DNA from: Chloroflexota bacterium
GTDB lineage: Bacteria; Chloroflexota; Anaerolineae; Promineifilales; Promineifilaceae
DNA: 27,706 nt
Reading direction: 5' to 3'
Assembly (NCBI GenBank): GCA_024223125.1
Contig: JAAEOP010000370.1
Location: forward strand, 1 to 27,706
In this document: positions 1-7,312 of the stretch, one piece after another
Position numbering within the stretch: the stretch's first letter is position 1
How the letters are laid out: each line of letters opens with the position of its first letter
Position numbers and translations under genes: made by a program
Notes under the pieces: generated by a model
Seen by the model: only the letters and a program-made list of their open reading frames with translations
Told to the model about the DNA's origin: nothing
Databases searched by the model: none

Positions 1-206
1 GCAATATCTTAGCCACCCTTTGGGATTTTGAAGGCATCCAATTGTTACACACCGATGATCTGATTGACGAAGCCTGTTCCCGCCTGACCCGTAACCTGAC
101 CCGCAGTGAGTGGGAACAATACATTGCCATAGATGATGAAGCGACCGCGACCAGCTACCGTCCCTTATGCCCAAATTTGCCCTATGACGAAGAAAATAGC
201 GAATAA
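1..206 (+). CDS. C-terminal end of a WD40-repeat protein (5' end outside window)
   Basis: The reading frame is open from the left edge (first full codon at base 3) to a TAA at 204-206, giving 67 residues. It begins in a beta-propeller blade ending (L-W-D-F-E-G) and finishes with A-C-S-R-L-T-R-N-L-T-R-S-E-W, then R-P-L-C-P-N-L-P. This tail (LTRNLTxxEW ... YRPxCPNLP) is one I know from the extreme C-terminus of WD40-repeat NTPases and caspase-like WD40 proteins of Chloroflexota and Cyanobacteria. These usually have an N-terminal effector or NACHT/STAND ATPase and a C-terminal propeller that senses a ligand. Only the tail is visible, so the effector class cannot be told. No terminator is obvious in the 166 bases downstream. 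Confidence 0.7.
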   Translation, partial: NILATLWDFEGIQLLHTDDLIDEACSRLTRNLTRSEWEQYIAIDDEATATSYRPLCPNLPYDEENSE

Positions 207-372
207 ACTTATGGCTACTTGAAGAAATCGAATTTTTGAAACTAAAGATGATGTTCTACCAAAGCGGCATAATCATCAAATTTCACACCACGCTCATTCT
301 TTTTTGTGCTGTCAGATAGTATCTCAATCATAAACGCAACCAAGCAAGCGACCTGCCTACTTGCACACTTAC

Positions 373-894
373 TCACTTCCTAACAACAGAACTACGCCTC
401 TCCAGCAGGAGAACATCTCGCCAATGACCGCCCATCTGCCCCAATTTCTCTCGTCGTCCCACAATGCGAAACCCGCACTGCTGATGGATAGCGACGCTGG
501 CTTCATTTTCCGGGAAGATGCCTGCTTGCAGCGTCCAGATGCCATTTTGTTCTGATTGGGTGACAAGCGTTTGCAGCAGCTTTTTGCCCACACCTTGCCC
601 CCGTGCCACGGCCGCTACATACACACTCACCTCGGCCACGCCAGCATAAACAAGCCGATCCGAAACCGGGGACAGGGCTGCCCAACCGATAACACGGCTG
701 TCTTTTCTGGCAACGAGGCGGCCGACGGTCAGGTGGTTATCGTTCCAATGGGACCAGTCAGGTACGGTTGTTTCAAAAGTTGCGTCCCCGGTACCGATTC
801 CTTTCCCATAAATCGCCGCCACCGCTTCCCAGTCCCCGGCGCCCATCGGTTCTATAATGAATGTCATACCTGGAATCTCAAGAATATCTGACAT
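373..894 (-). CDS. GNAT-family N-acetyltransferase, phosphinothricin acetyltransferase-like
   Basis: The 173-residue protein has the PAT/Bar-type N-terminus: an AIY...GIGTGDATFET segment (about residues 27-42) matches the conserved Y-N-x-G-I-x-x-G-x-A-T-F-E-T of phosphinothricin or methionine-sulfone acetyltransferases. The acetyl-CoA loop R-G-Q-G-V-G-K (residues 98-104) is intact, and the C-terminal G-F-R-I-V-G-R-R-E-K segment is typical. The role is acetyl transfer from acetyl-CoA to a small amine in the cytoplasm; the true substrate is unknown. An alternative ATG at codon 10 (867) begins nearer the usual family N-terminus (MTFIIEP). Neither start has a strong Shine-Dalgarno sequence. It stands alone between a WD40 remnant and a broken adenosine deaminase. 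Confidence 0.88.
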   Translation of the reverse strand: MSDILEIPGMTFIIEPMGAGDWEAVAAIYGKGIGTGDATFETTVPDWSHWNDNHLTVGRLVARKDSRVIGWAALSPVSDRLVYAGVAEVSVYVAAVARGQGVGKKLLQTLVTQSEQNGIWTLQAGIFPENEASVAIHQQCGFRIVGRREKLGQMGGHWRDVLLLERRSSVVRK

Positions 895-980
895 AGTTCA
901 AGTTAGCTTTGCACTTGTGGCGCGATTTACTGAATCGCACCGGAGACGATCTGGCAATTCGTCAAATCGTCCTACTCAGA

Positions 981-1220
981 TTAGATCGAGCTTTTGATTT
1001 TGCAACCAGGTATCAAATCCTGAAAGGTGACATAGATTTTAAGAAAGTGGTCAAAATCAGTGAAGTCGAACCAGTGTCGTAGGGTCGCTACATCATCCCC
1101 CGTTAACAAATGGGTAAGCTTGTGGCGGCGAGCCAATTCCAGCGCTGTTTCTGGTTGAATGGCTCCTTCCAAATGAATGTGTATTTCTGCCTTGGGTATT
1201 TGTTGGATAAATTGTTGCAT
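981..1220 (-). pseudogene. Adenosine deaminase, truncated N-terminal fragment
   Basis: From an ATG at 1220 the frame encodes the N-terminus of adenosine deaminase: the P-K-A-E-I-H-I-H-L-E-G block carries the first two zinc-ligand histidines, followed by ETALELARR and a D-F-x-x-F-L-K-I-Y segment ending F-Q-D-L-I. Homology stops abruptly near base 1010, where a family member would continue for about 260 more residues. Instead a non-homologous P-G-C-K-I-K-S-S-I leads to a stop. With roughly 80 of about 340 residues and no catalytic Glu/His/Asp, it cannot be an active deaminase. A TTG 10 codons upstream (1250) extends the frame but has no better ribosome site. Purine salvage was the ancestral role. 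Confidence 0.85.
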
Positions 1221-1629
1221 ATCCGTTGTTATGTTAGTTGATTGAGGCAAAATCTTCTCCAGAATGAATGGGTTACGGCCGTGTAAACCAACCGTGAAAA
1301 GCGCCTCAAGTATACATGAAGCCGGCCCAAACTGTTACCTGTTTTACAAAATATCCCCAGTAGAGAAGCTAACATCCATCATGAATAGCGAGCCAAAGTA
1401 CCCAGGGCTGTAAAGAAACCAGAACTACCAACCTTAGCCAAAGCCCCACACCAAATCAACAAACCAATCCAAGAAAACCAGTAAACGACAAACGATTGAT
1501 TTACTGTGTTGCAATTCTGATGGAGGTGATGCCATGCCGTGATGAACGGAGAGTTATTTCTGTATCCTTGCCGTATCTTTGTTTCTATAGTGTGTTGAAG
1601 TTGAATTCCCTTTTAAGGAGAGCATAAGC
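1221..1629. other. Intergenic stretch between the deaminase remnant and the 683-residue gene
   Basis: I see no convincing gene in these 409 bases. A 7-bp inverted repeat CAGTAAA/TTTACTG lies at 1479-1485 and 1500-1506, too short and too widely looped to assign. The last 15 bases before the next gene hold a clear ribosome binding site, AAGGAG at 1615-1620, nine bases before its ATG. No convincing -35/-10 pair was found. Confidence 0.5.
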
Positions 1630-3681
1630 ATGTCAAAAGCAAAAGATAAAGATCGTAATCTGCTGCCAGATCAGCGTCCCATCACTAAAATTCAGGCGGC
1701 TCGTTTGGCGGCTCAAACCAGCGTCAAAGCAGATGACCTGGTAGGTTTAACTGTGGCTGAAATTAGTGACAAATACCGTTTTGTCATTGACCCGAAGCTG
1801 CTTTTTTTTAGGAAAGTGTGCGGCCGTGTTGTTAAGAAAGACCCAGTTACAGGTGAATTGTATCCGGTTCCCTTTGCCACCGTACATGTGGAAGATACCG
1901 ATTGTGGTTTGCTGGGGTATTTTCCTTCCGGTTGGCAATGGGGTTGGTTTTATCCGTTTTGGTGCCATCGGGAAGTGATTGCTACGGCCGTGACCGATGA
2001 ATGTGGCAATTTCTGTGTTTACATTCCCCGTTGGGATATTGATTGGATTTTGCGGTGGCGTAAAGCGCGGCTCTGCTACCCCATCATTTTTGAACGGCCG
2101 ACCATCCGCGATATTCTGGAAGAGTTGTGGCCTGATCCGCCCGTCATTCGGCCGCCGCGCCCCGAACCAGACCCGCCCCCATTCCGTCTGCGCGACACCG
2201 GTATGTTTTTGCAACGAGCGGCCGACCTGGTGGGGCAAGAAGCTGTGACGCAGTTAGCTTCTCTGGAAATGACGGCCGCCCTGGGAGATGACACCACCCA
2301 GCAGCAGATGATTCTGGACGCTCCCGGCTTTGCTCAAGCCATCCAGCCACCGCTGCCCCAACCTATCCGCAAGATGTGTGCTGACGGGGATATGAAGGTG
2401 TTGTCCACCCATCTGAATGTAGAAGCCCGACATTTGCGTGGCTTTGCGGCCGACCGCTTTATTGGCCCCTTCCGCCGCTGTATGGACGTCTACATTCCTG
2501 AATGGAAACCGATTCTGGATGTGCCGGACATCACCTTCCGTGTAACGCAAGATGTAGATAGTGACGGCGACGAAGAGGTCATCTACAGTGAAAACTTCTT
2601 TGAGGTACGCTGGAATGCTGACCCGATCCCTGATGTAACGCTGGAAGCTGACCCCAATGCCGTGGCTGGTATTACTTGTGATGTACCTCCTGTGCCGTGT
2701 GAAGATAAACCGGCCATCTTGTTTGCCGGGTTGATGCCCCTGGTCAATCCTCCTTCTCCGGCTGATCCGTACCATGATGCTGTAACGGGTTACGGCCGTC
2801 GGCCAAATCGCCCTCACGCCTCAGGCAGCATCACCCCTGTGGTGTCCGATTTCCCGTTGGATCTGGCAACTGCACCGTATACGCGCGTCCTGCAACTGTA
2901 CGGTTGTAATGAAATGGATGGCGGTTCATTCTACCGTCTGCGTTACCAGTACAACGGTGGGTCGGTTACCTCCTTTACGGGGCATACCTGGCCATTACAC
3001 CGGGTTGTGAGCGGCATATTGCAAACTCATTGGCCCACGCCAGACGCCAATGGCTGGTATCCCATCATTCCCGCTTCTCAAGGATGGCATCCTAACCAAT
3101 TGTTATTGAACTGGCCCACAAACCAGTATCCCAATGGGGCTTACAAGGTCATCATGGAAATTGGGAATGCGTCTAAGACGGTTATTGATACATCTGATCC
3201 CATCAACTTTATGATTGACAACTCAAAGCCGATGGTGCAATTCATGGAACTGCGTTGGCGGGTGATTGGCGGCGCGTGGAGCGCTCCCCTGTCCTTGATT
3301 TGCCCGATTGTTCACCGGCCAAAGGTAGGTGGCAATCCGGCCAATATCGAATTCCAGATTAGCTATCAGGTAGCGGCTACCCATCTACGTTCGGTGAGTA
3401 TGAGCGGCGGCGGTTGTGGCGGCGGCACGCCTACGTTGGCTTCGGCCGTTAGTACGGCGCAGCATTGGCATACCAGTCCCGGCAATAATAGTGTGACGAA
3501 CACGGCCGTTTTCGCGCTATCCGGTTCAGCGCTACCAGGCGCGTACAGTTTCCATATTCACGCCGCCAGTCGAGCTTTCAATCCGGCCGGTAGTGATGGT
3601 GGTTTTGCGGCCGATTGGAACTACAATCCGGTTTATAATCATGTGAAGCCGTTCTTGCCGGTTGCGGTTGTGAATGTGTAA
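1630..3681 (+). CDS. Large protein of unknown function with transthyretin-like beta domains
   Basis: The 683-residue protein starts at an ATG preceded by AAGGAG and ends before a strong terminator, so it is a real monocistronic gene. I do not recognise the family. The N-terminal 50 residues are charged with no signal peptide. Residues 60-170 look like a carboxypeptidase-regulatory or transthyretin-like fold (C-G-R-V-V...P-F-A-T-V-H-V-E-D; T-D-E-C-G-N-F). A proline-rich linker P-P-R-P-E-P-D-P-P-P sits near residue 175. A second block with D-V-D-S-D-G-D-E (about 315-322), resembling a calcium-binding loop, precedes another beta-rich region (S-F-Y-R-L-R-Y; N-G-A-Y-K-V-I-M-E). The C-terminus has a Gly/Cys-rich G-G-G-C-G-G-G turn and histidine-rich H-W-H and F-H-I-H motifs. 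Cysteines are unusually frequent. A structural or binding role is guesswork. Confidence 0.8.
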   Translation: MSKAKDKDRNLLPDQRPITKIQAARLAAQTSVKADDLVGLTVAEISDKYRFVIDPKLLFFRKVCGRVVKKDPVTGELYPVPFATVHVEDTDCGLLGYFPSGWQWGWFYPFWCHREVIATAVTDECGNFCVYIPRWDIDWILRWRKARLCYPIIFERPTIRDILEELWPDPPVIRPPRPEPDPPPFRLRDTGMFLQRAADLVGQEAVTQLASLEMTAALGDDTTQQQMILDAPGFAQAIQPPLPQPIRKMCADGDMKVLSTHLNVEARHLRGFAADRFIGPFRRCMDVYIPEWKPILDVPDITFRVTQDVDSDGDEEVIYSENFFEVRWNADPIPDVTLEADPNAVAGITCDVPPVPCEDKPAILFAGLMPLVNPPSPADPYHDAVTGYGRRPNRPHASGSITPVVSDFPLDLATAPYTRVLQLYGCNEMDGGSFYRLRYQYNGGSVTSFTGHTWPLHRVVSGILQTHWPTPDANGWYPIIPASQGWHPNQLLLNWPTNQYPNGAYKVIMEIGNASKTVIDTSDPINFMIDNSKPMVQFMELRWRVIGGAWSAPLSLICPIVHRPKVGGNPANIEFQISYQVAATHLRSVSMSGGGCGGGTPTLASAVSTAQHWHTSPGNNSVTNTAVFALSGSALPGAYSFHIHAASRAFNPAGSDGGFAADWNYNPVYNHVKPFLPVAVVNV

Positions 3682-3683
3682 AG

Positions 3684-3715
3684 AGTTGTAAGTTTGCAAG
3701 TTGCAAGTTTGCAAG
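3684..3715. repeat. Short intergenic stutter repeat of AGTT(T)GCA units
   Basis: Just after the stop of the 683-residue gene come alternating 7- and 8-base units: AGTTGTA, AGTTTGCA, AGTTGCA, AGTTTGCA, AGTA. The block is 32 bases long and leads directly into the terminator stem. It looks like replication slippage and has no coding content. Confidence 0.75.
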
Positions 3716-3718
3716 TAA

Positions 3719-3760
3719 GGGTAATGATGTGTTTGTGGCATCATTGCCCTTTTGGTTTTT
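3719..3760 (+). terminator. Rho-independent terminator of the 683-residue gene
   Basis: GGGTAATGATG (3719-3729) pairs with CATCATTGCCC (3739-3749) around a nine-base loop: 11 pairs with one G-T wobble. It is followed by TTTTGGTTTTT on the plus strand. It lies 38 bases after the stop at 3681. The T-rich tail is only on the plus side, so it serves the upstream gene rather than the convergent one. Confidence 0.9.
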
Positions 3761-3795
3761 ATTTTGGAAGAAGTGGCAGGGGAAACGGCCGTTTT

Positions 3796-4995
3796 CTATT
3801 CTATGCCCGTCCAATCTTTTAACCATGCTTCCAGGTCTTCCGGTTGGTTGGCTACCAGCGGTGTAAATTTAACGCCGGGGTAATGTTGTTGAAACCAGGA
3901 AGCGGTCAATACTTCTGGCCAATGGTGGGGGTTCACAGCCAGAACATGCCGTGCTTCTAAATCACCAATACCGGCATCATCGGCCGAAAAGCCAATTGTA
4001 TAACGGCCGCTATACCCACCTCGCGCGGCCGCTAACAACCATTTCATATCCGTCGTTGGTGGCAGCAGCACATAGACTCGCCGGTAATTGAAACGAGATT
4101 TGTCACTGGGCACAAGCTGCACATCATCGGCCGCCCGCATCAGGCGCAATGCCAGTAAACGCGCCCCTTTATCGCCTACAAACCGGGCTTCGTAAAGACC
4201 ATCCAAATCGGTTTTGAATTCATATCGCCAGACATGCCGGTCAATGTCTAACGTTTTGCCACGAAAGATGACGGCTGTTTGTTTCTGATCCGGCCGTGTT
4301 AACAACAGGTCAATATAAGCATGATCGCGGGTGGAAGAAATGACGGCCGTAACCGGTTCGCCTGGTTTCGGCCGTTCTGGTTCAAAGTGAATATGTGTAT
4401 CCCCCGTACCAACGATATTAACGCCCCGTTTGTGCCGCCCAATCGGCCGCAGCATAGCCTGTCGCCAAAAGACAGATTGCTGCCGTTTGGGCAGGGTGGG
4501 GGCCGATTTCAGGTAGATGGTGATGATGGAGGCTTCGGCCGTTATTTCCAGATGCAGCGTTTGCCAATGAGTGAGCGGTTCAGACGGGTTGCTCCATTGT
4601 ATAAGAGGACTGTTGGGGTCCAAGCCACCGGTGGGATCAATACCAATTTGTAAATTGACATCACTGGCTTCCAACTTGCTGGCGGGGGAAACATCTTCAC
4701 TTGACCACGCCTGTCCCTCCACCGTCAATTCATAAGAATTTCCGGTCGCTGACGGAACTTGCTGCCACAATCCAGCCACATGTGTGCCGAAAGGAGTGCT
4801 AACTTGTTGGGTTAAGGAATCGTCTAATGTCGTGGGGCTGAAGACAGGCGGTTTGTTTTTCCAGGAGGGATCACCGACCTCAGATTCCAGCCACCAGGGC
4901 GCCCAGCCGGCGGCCGTAATGAGCTTATTATCATCATGATAGGAATAGAACGGTTTACCTAGTGTGCCATTTAATAAGAGTCTGATAGAGGTCAT
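3796..4995 (-). CDS. Protein of unknown function, possibly with an N-terminal carbohydrate-binding-like domain
   Basis: The 399-residue protein has no signal peptide or membrane segment. I do not recognise it with certainty. Residues about 20-200 look like a beta-sandwich of carbohydrate-binding type (A-A-G-W-A-P-W-W-L; G-L-W-Q-Q-V; S-Y-E-L-T-V-E-G-Q-A-W; W-Q-T-L-H-L-E-I-T-A-E-A), a pattern seen in Chloroflexota proteins that carry CBM-like domains before hydrolase or sugar-binding modules. The second half (V-A-V-N-P-H-H-W-P then W-F-Q-Q-H-Y-P-G-V-K-F-T-P-L) reads like an alpha/beta domain. It is convergent with the 683-residue gene. The ATG at 4995 lacks a good ribosome site, so the start is the least certain part. 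A 15-bp hairpin separates it from radC upstream. Confidence 0.75.
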   Translation of the reverse strand: MTSIRLLLNGTLGKPFYSYHDDNKLITAAGWAPWWLESEVGDPSWKNKPPVFSPTTLDDSLTQQVSTPFGTHVAGLWQQVPSATGNSYELTVEGQAWSSEDVSPASKLEASDVNLQIGIDPTGGLDPNSPLIQWSNPSEPLTHWQTLHLEITAEASIITIYLKSAPTLPKRQQSVFWRQAMLRPIGRHKRGVNIVGTGDTHIHFEPERPKPGEPVTAVISSTRDHAYIDLLLTRPDQKQTAVIFRGKTLDIDRHVWRYEFKTDLDGLYEARFVGDKGARLLALRLMRAADDVQLVPSDKSRFNYRRVYVLLPPTTDMKWLLAAARGGYSGRYTIGFSADDAGIGDLEARHVLAVNPHHWPEVLTASWFQQHYPGVKFTPLVANQPEDLEAWLKDWTGIE

Positions 4996-5014
4996 ATACG
5001 GAACAGATCCTAAA

Positions 5015-5053
5015 TGAGATTAGGAGATTGAGAGATTTAATCTCCTAATCTCA
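5015..5053. repeat. 15-bp perfect inverted repeat between radC and the 399-residue gene
   Basis: TGAGATTAGGAGATT (5015-5029) and its exact complement AATCTCCTAATCTCA (5039-5053) flank a nine-base loop that itself echoes the arm (GAGAGATTT). It lies in the 88-base gap after the radC stop. On the minus strand only a weak TTTAGG follows the stem, so a terminator is possible but not clear. It could equally be a small intergenic repeat element. Confidence 0.8.
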
Positions 5054-5083
5054 ATGATAAGATAGTTAATAAATCATGGTTCC

Positions 5084-5797
5084 TCAGTCGAAACCAAGCC
5101 CTCTTTCTTTTAAGGAAACAAATCGCTGTCGGCCAATGATGATGTGGTCCAAAACATCAATGTCTAACAGCTTTCCAGCTTGTACAAGTTGCCGGGTCAC
5201 ACGAATATCTTCGGGTGAGGGGGATGGATCGCCTGAGGGGTGATTATGAGCCACAATGAAGGCGGCGGCATTATCTTTAATGGCCTCGCGGAACAGTTCG
5301 CCAATACGCACGACAGAAGCATTTAGGCTGCCTACATAAATTGTGGGTGTGCGTAAAACGCTGTTTCGTGTATCCAGTAGTATAAGTTTCAAATGCTCCT
5401 TCTCTAAAAACATCATTTCTGACATGAGCAAATTGGCCGCGTCGGCAGGAGTAGTCACTTTTGGTTTTTCCTGGGGAGCAGAGGCCATCAAACGACGACC
5501 AATCTCTAAAGCAGCCTTGATTTCTACAGCTTTAGCCGGACCAATTCCTTTTACACTCATTAATTCGGCAATGGAAGCATGAGCTAAACCAGGTAAATCC
5601 TGGAAGTGCATCAGGAGCCGCTCGGCCAGACGCAATACGTTTTCGCCGCCGACGCCGGTGCGTAAGATGATAGCCAGGAGTTCGGCCGTAGAAACGGCCG
5701 TTGACCCCACCAACATTAATCGTTCTCGTGGCCGTTCCCCCTCGGCCATATCTCGAATCATAGGGGCATAATTTACTTGCTCCGCCGAGGTACTCAT
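5084..5797 (-). CDS. radC: RadC/JAB-domain DNA repair-family protein
   Basis: RadC family. A helix-hairpin-helix region ([10 protein letters not shown]) precedes a JAB1/MPN metalloprotease-like domain whose [14 protein letters not shown] keeps the complete JAMM zinc motif H-x-H-x10-D (residues 184, 186 and 197 from the start used here). The cellular role of RadC remains poorly defined; the early link to recombination repair is disputed. I chose the ATG at 5797 over the upstream one at 5842, because 5797 overlaps the stop of the preceding 61-residue gene as ATGA and gives the usual RadC N-terminus (Y-A-P-M-I-R-D-M). AAGGAG lies about 14 bases upstream. The length, 237 residues, is normal. It is the last gene of a three-gene minus-strand cluster. 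Confidence 0.95.
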   Translation of the reverse strand: MSTSAEQVNYAPMIRDMAEGERPRERLMLVGSTAVSTAELLAIILRTGVGGENVLRLAERLLMHFQDLPGLAHASIAELMSVKGIGPAKAVEIKAALEIGRRLMASAPQEKPKVTTPADAANLLMSEMMFLEKEHLKLILLDTRNSVLRTPTIYVGSLNASVVRIGELFREAIKDNAAAFIVAHNHPSGDPSPSPEDIRVTRQLVQAGKLLDIDVLDHIIIGRQRFVSLKERGLGFD

Positions 5798-5979
5798 GGT
5801 TTTTGAGAGGCTCCTTGAACTACCACAATCATCTCTTCCCACTCTTCAGCAGAGAGATGCAGCGTAATACTGCCCAGCTCCACATGGTAAGTAAAGCCCT
5901 CCTCATCGGGACTGCGCCAAACGGCAAAATTCTCGGTTTCTGAAATCATGTCAACATCTATTTCTTCTTGCTGTGCCAT
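5794..5979 (-). CDS. Small acidic protein of unknown function, translationally coupled to radC
   Basis: The 61-residue acidic protein begins with M-A-Q-Q-E-E, has [19 protein letters not shown] mid-way, and ends near L-S-A-E-E-W-E-E-M. Evidence that it is real is strong: a perfect AAGGAG at 5985-5990 six bases before the ATG, a start only 14 bases after the upstream stop, and an ATGA overlap with radC. I do not know the family. The predicted short beta strands followed by a helix could be a small adaptor or regulator. Its position suggests co-translation with RadC. Confidence 0.85.
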   Translation of the reverse strand: MAQQEEIDVDMISETENFAVWRSPDEEGFTYHVELGSITLHLSAEEWEEMIVVVQGASQKP

Positions 5980-5993
5980 TGTATCTCCTTATT

Positions 5994-7211
5994 TTAGATA
6001 GCGGCCGTATCCTGATTTTCTGATTTAGATGTGGTCCGGTTTTCGTTGGTAGGTGATGGTTTGGGTTTTACAGCCGTGTCCACCCGTTCCAGAGCCACAA
6101 TTTCCTCCATAAATGGGGATTGGTCAGTCAACTTACAGTAAATGTAGCGTAGAACAAGACGGGCGCTGGCCAATACTGGAGCTGCCAATAAAATGCCGAT
6201 AATTCCGGCCACACTAGCCCCACCGACAACACCCAACAAAATGACCAACGGATGCAACTTCAAATGATACCCGATAATTCGGGGAACCAGATAATAATTC
6301 TCAAACTGGTAGATGAGTGCATACAGCCCTACAATAATCAGGCCAAACCAAAAAGGGGAAATATAAGCGCTCAACCAACTGGCATCCGATTGGAAAAAAG
6401 CAATGAGGACAGCCGGAATGGCCGCCAAAATAGGACCAAATGTAGGTACCAATTCCATTAGTCCAGCAAATATTGCCAGATTCCGAGCATTTGGTAGCCC
6501 CATAATCAAGGCCATCACAAACACAATCACCCCCACGACCAGACACAACACAAGCTGCCCGCGCAAAAATGCATTCCAGGTCAGGCTAATTTGGTGGCTT
6601 AGATGACGTATATCATCATGGTAAGCATTGGGGATCATATTTAGAACTTCTTCAAAGAGCCGATCATGATCTTTTACCAGATAAAAAGAGATGAACAAAA
6701 TGAGGATACCCCAACCAACAGTAGAAATTGTAGCCGTGGCGACACTGCCAAAAATGGTCAGTGTACGTCCCCCCAATGTTTGCACAATCGTTACCAAATT
6801 GGCGCTGAGTGATAGAAAAAGTTGATCTAATGGCAGTTGATCCACCGGAATCTCATACCCTTCACTCAGCACAATTGGCTCACTGAAATAGTCGCCAAGC
6901 TGAACGATCCAACGGGGTAGATTGTTGATGAAGTTACTTCCTTGTACAATGATGGGGGAGACGGCCGTGACTGGAATAGAAATAACCAAAGCAATGAGAA
7001 GTAAATAAATCAGCACAATAGATAACGTTCGATTTAGAGGAGTGCGCCGGCTGAGAAACTTGACGCCCGGTTCAATCAAATAGGCTAGAATCGCGGCCAG
7101 ACTGAGCGGCACAATCAAAATTCGTACCCGATAGAACAACAATAAGGCCAAAATGAAAAGAATAATGAGAACGATTCTCTTATTACTGGCATTCCAATTT
7201 GGTGAACTCAT
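5994..7211 (-). CDS. AI-2E family transporter (PerM/YdiK/TqsA-type permease)
   Basis: A polytopic membrane protein of the AI-2E_transport family (PF01594) of about 405 residues. It has two N-terminal membrane segments (I-V-L-I-I-L-F-I-L-A-L-L-L-F), a long soluble-looking stretch, then clustered hydrophobic helices with the family signatures G-L-M-E-L-V-P-T-F-G-P (E-x-x-P-x-x-G-P core) and L-V-P-R-I-I-G-Y-H-L-K-L-H-P-L-V-I-L-L-G. The C-terminal 40 residues are polar and probably cytoplasmic. Members export autoinducer-2 or other small molecules, or act as Na+/H+ antiporters; the substrate here is unknown. I prefer the ATG at 7211 over the GTG at 7229; neither has a good ribosome site. The 61-residue gene follows after 14 bases. 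Confidence 0.93.
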   Translation of the reverse strand: MSSPNWNASNKRIVLIILFILALLLFYRVRILIVPLSLAAILAYLIEPGVKFLSRRTPLNRTLSIVLIYLLLIALVISIPVTAVSPIIVQGSNFINNLPRWIVQLGDYFSEPIVLSEGYEIPVDQLPLDQLFLSLSANLVTIVQTLGGRTLTIFGSVATATISTVGWGILILFISFYLVKDHDRLFEEVLNMIPNAYHDDIRHLSHQISLTWNAFLRGQLVLCLVVGVIVFVMALIMGLPNARNLAIFAGLMELVPTFGPILAAIPAVLIAFFQSDASWLSAYISPFWFGLIIVGLYALIYQFENYYLVPRIIGYHLKLHPLVILLGVVGGASVAGIIGILLAAPVLASARLVLRYIYCKLTDQSPFMEEIVALERVDTAVKPKPSPTNENRTTSKSENQDTAAI

Positions 7212-7249
7212 ACAGTCATTATAAACCACATCTCAAAAACGAAAATAGT

Positions 7250-7289
7250 GGTTATCAAAAAAGCCCTGTCCAAATCTGGACAGGGCTTT
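7250..7289 (-). terminator. Rho-independent terminator of pnp
   Basis: AAAGCCCTGTCC (7260-7271) and GGACAGGGCTTT (7278-7289) form a perfect 12-bp stem with a six-base loop. On the minus strand the stem is followed by a T run (CTTTTTTG). It lies 24 bases past the pnp stop at 7313. Confidence 0.95.
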
Positions 7290-7312
7290 CAAATAGTCAT
7301 AAGTTAAGATTT

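Noticed and set aside
897..1080. Short plus-strand open frame opposite the deaminase fragment (L-W-R-D-L-L-N-R-T-G-D-D)
   Set aside because: It looks faintly protein-like but has no start codon or ribosome site, and it overlaps the deaminase remnant; I could not assign a family.
1747..2238. 163-codon minus-strand open frame inside the 683-residue gene
   Set aside because: It lies wholly within a well-supported plus-strand gene, has no ribosome site and no recognisable motif; it is a shadow.
2254..2817. 187-codon minus-strand open frame inside the 683-residue gene
   Set aside because: Same reasons: antisense shadow with Arg-rich, low-complexity composition.
3684..3715. CRISPR-like array
   Set aside because: Units are only 7-8 bases with no spacers; it is slippage repeat.
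5798..5842. Longer RadC N-terminus starting at 5842
   Set aside because: The ATGA overlap at 5794-5797 and the usual RadC N-terminus favour the shorter start; the extra 15 residues are antisense-free overlap with the 61-residue gene.
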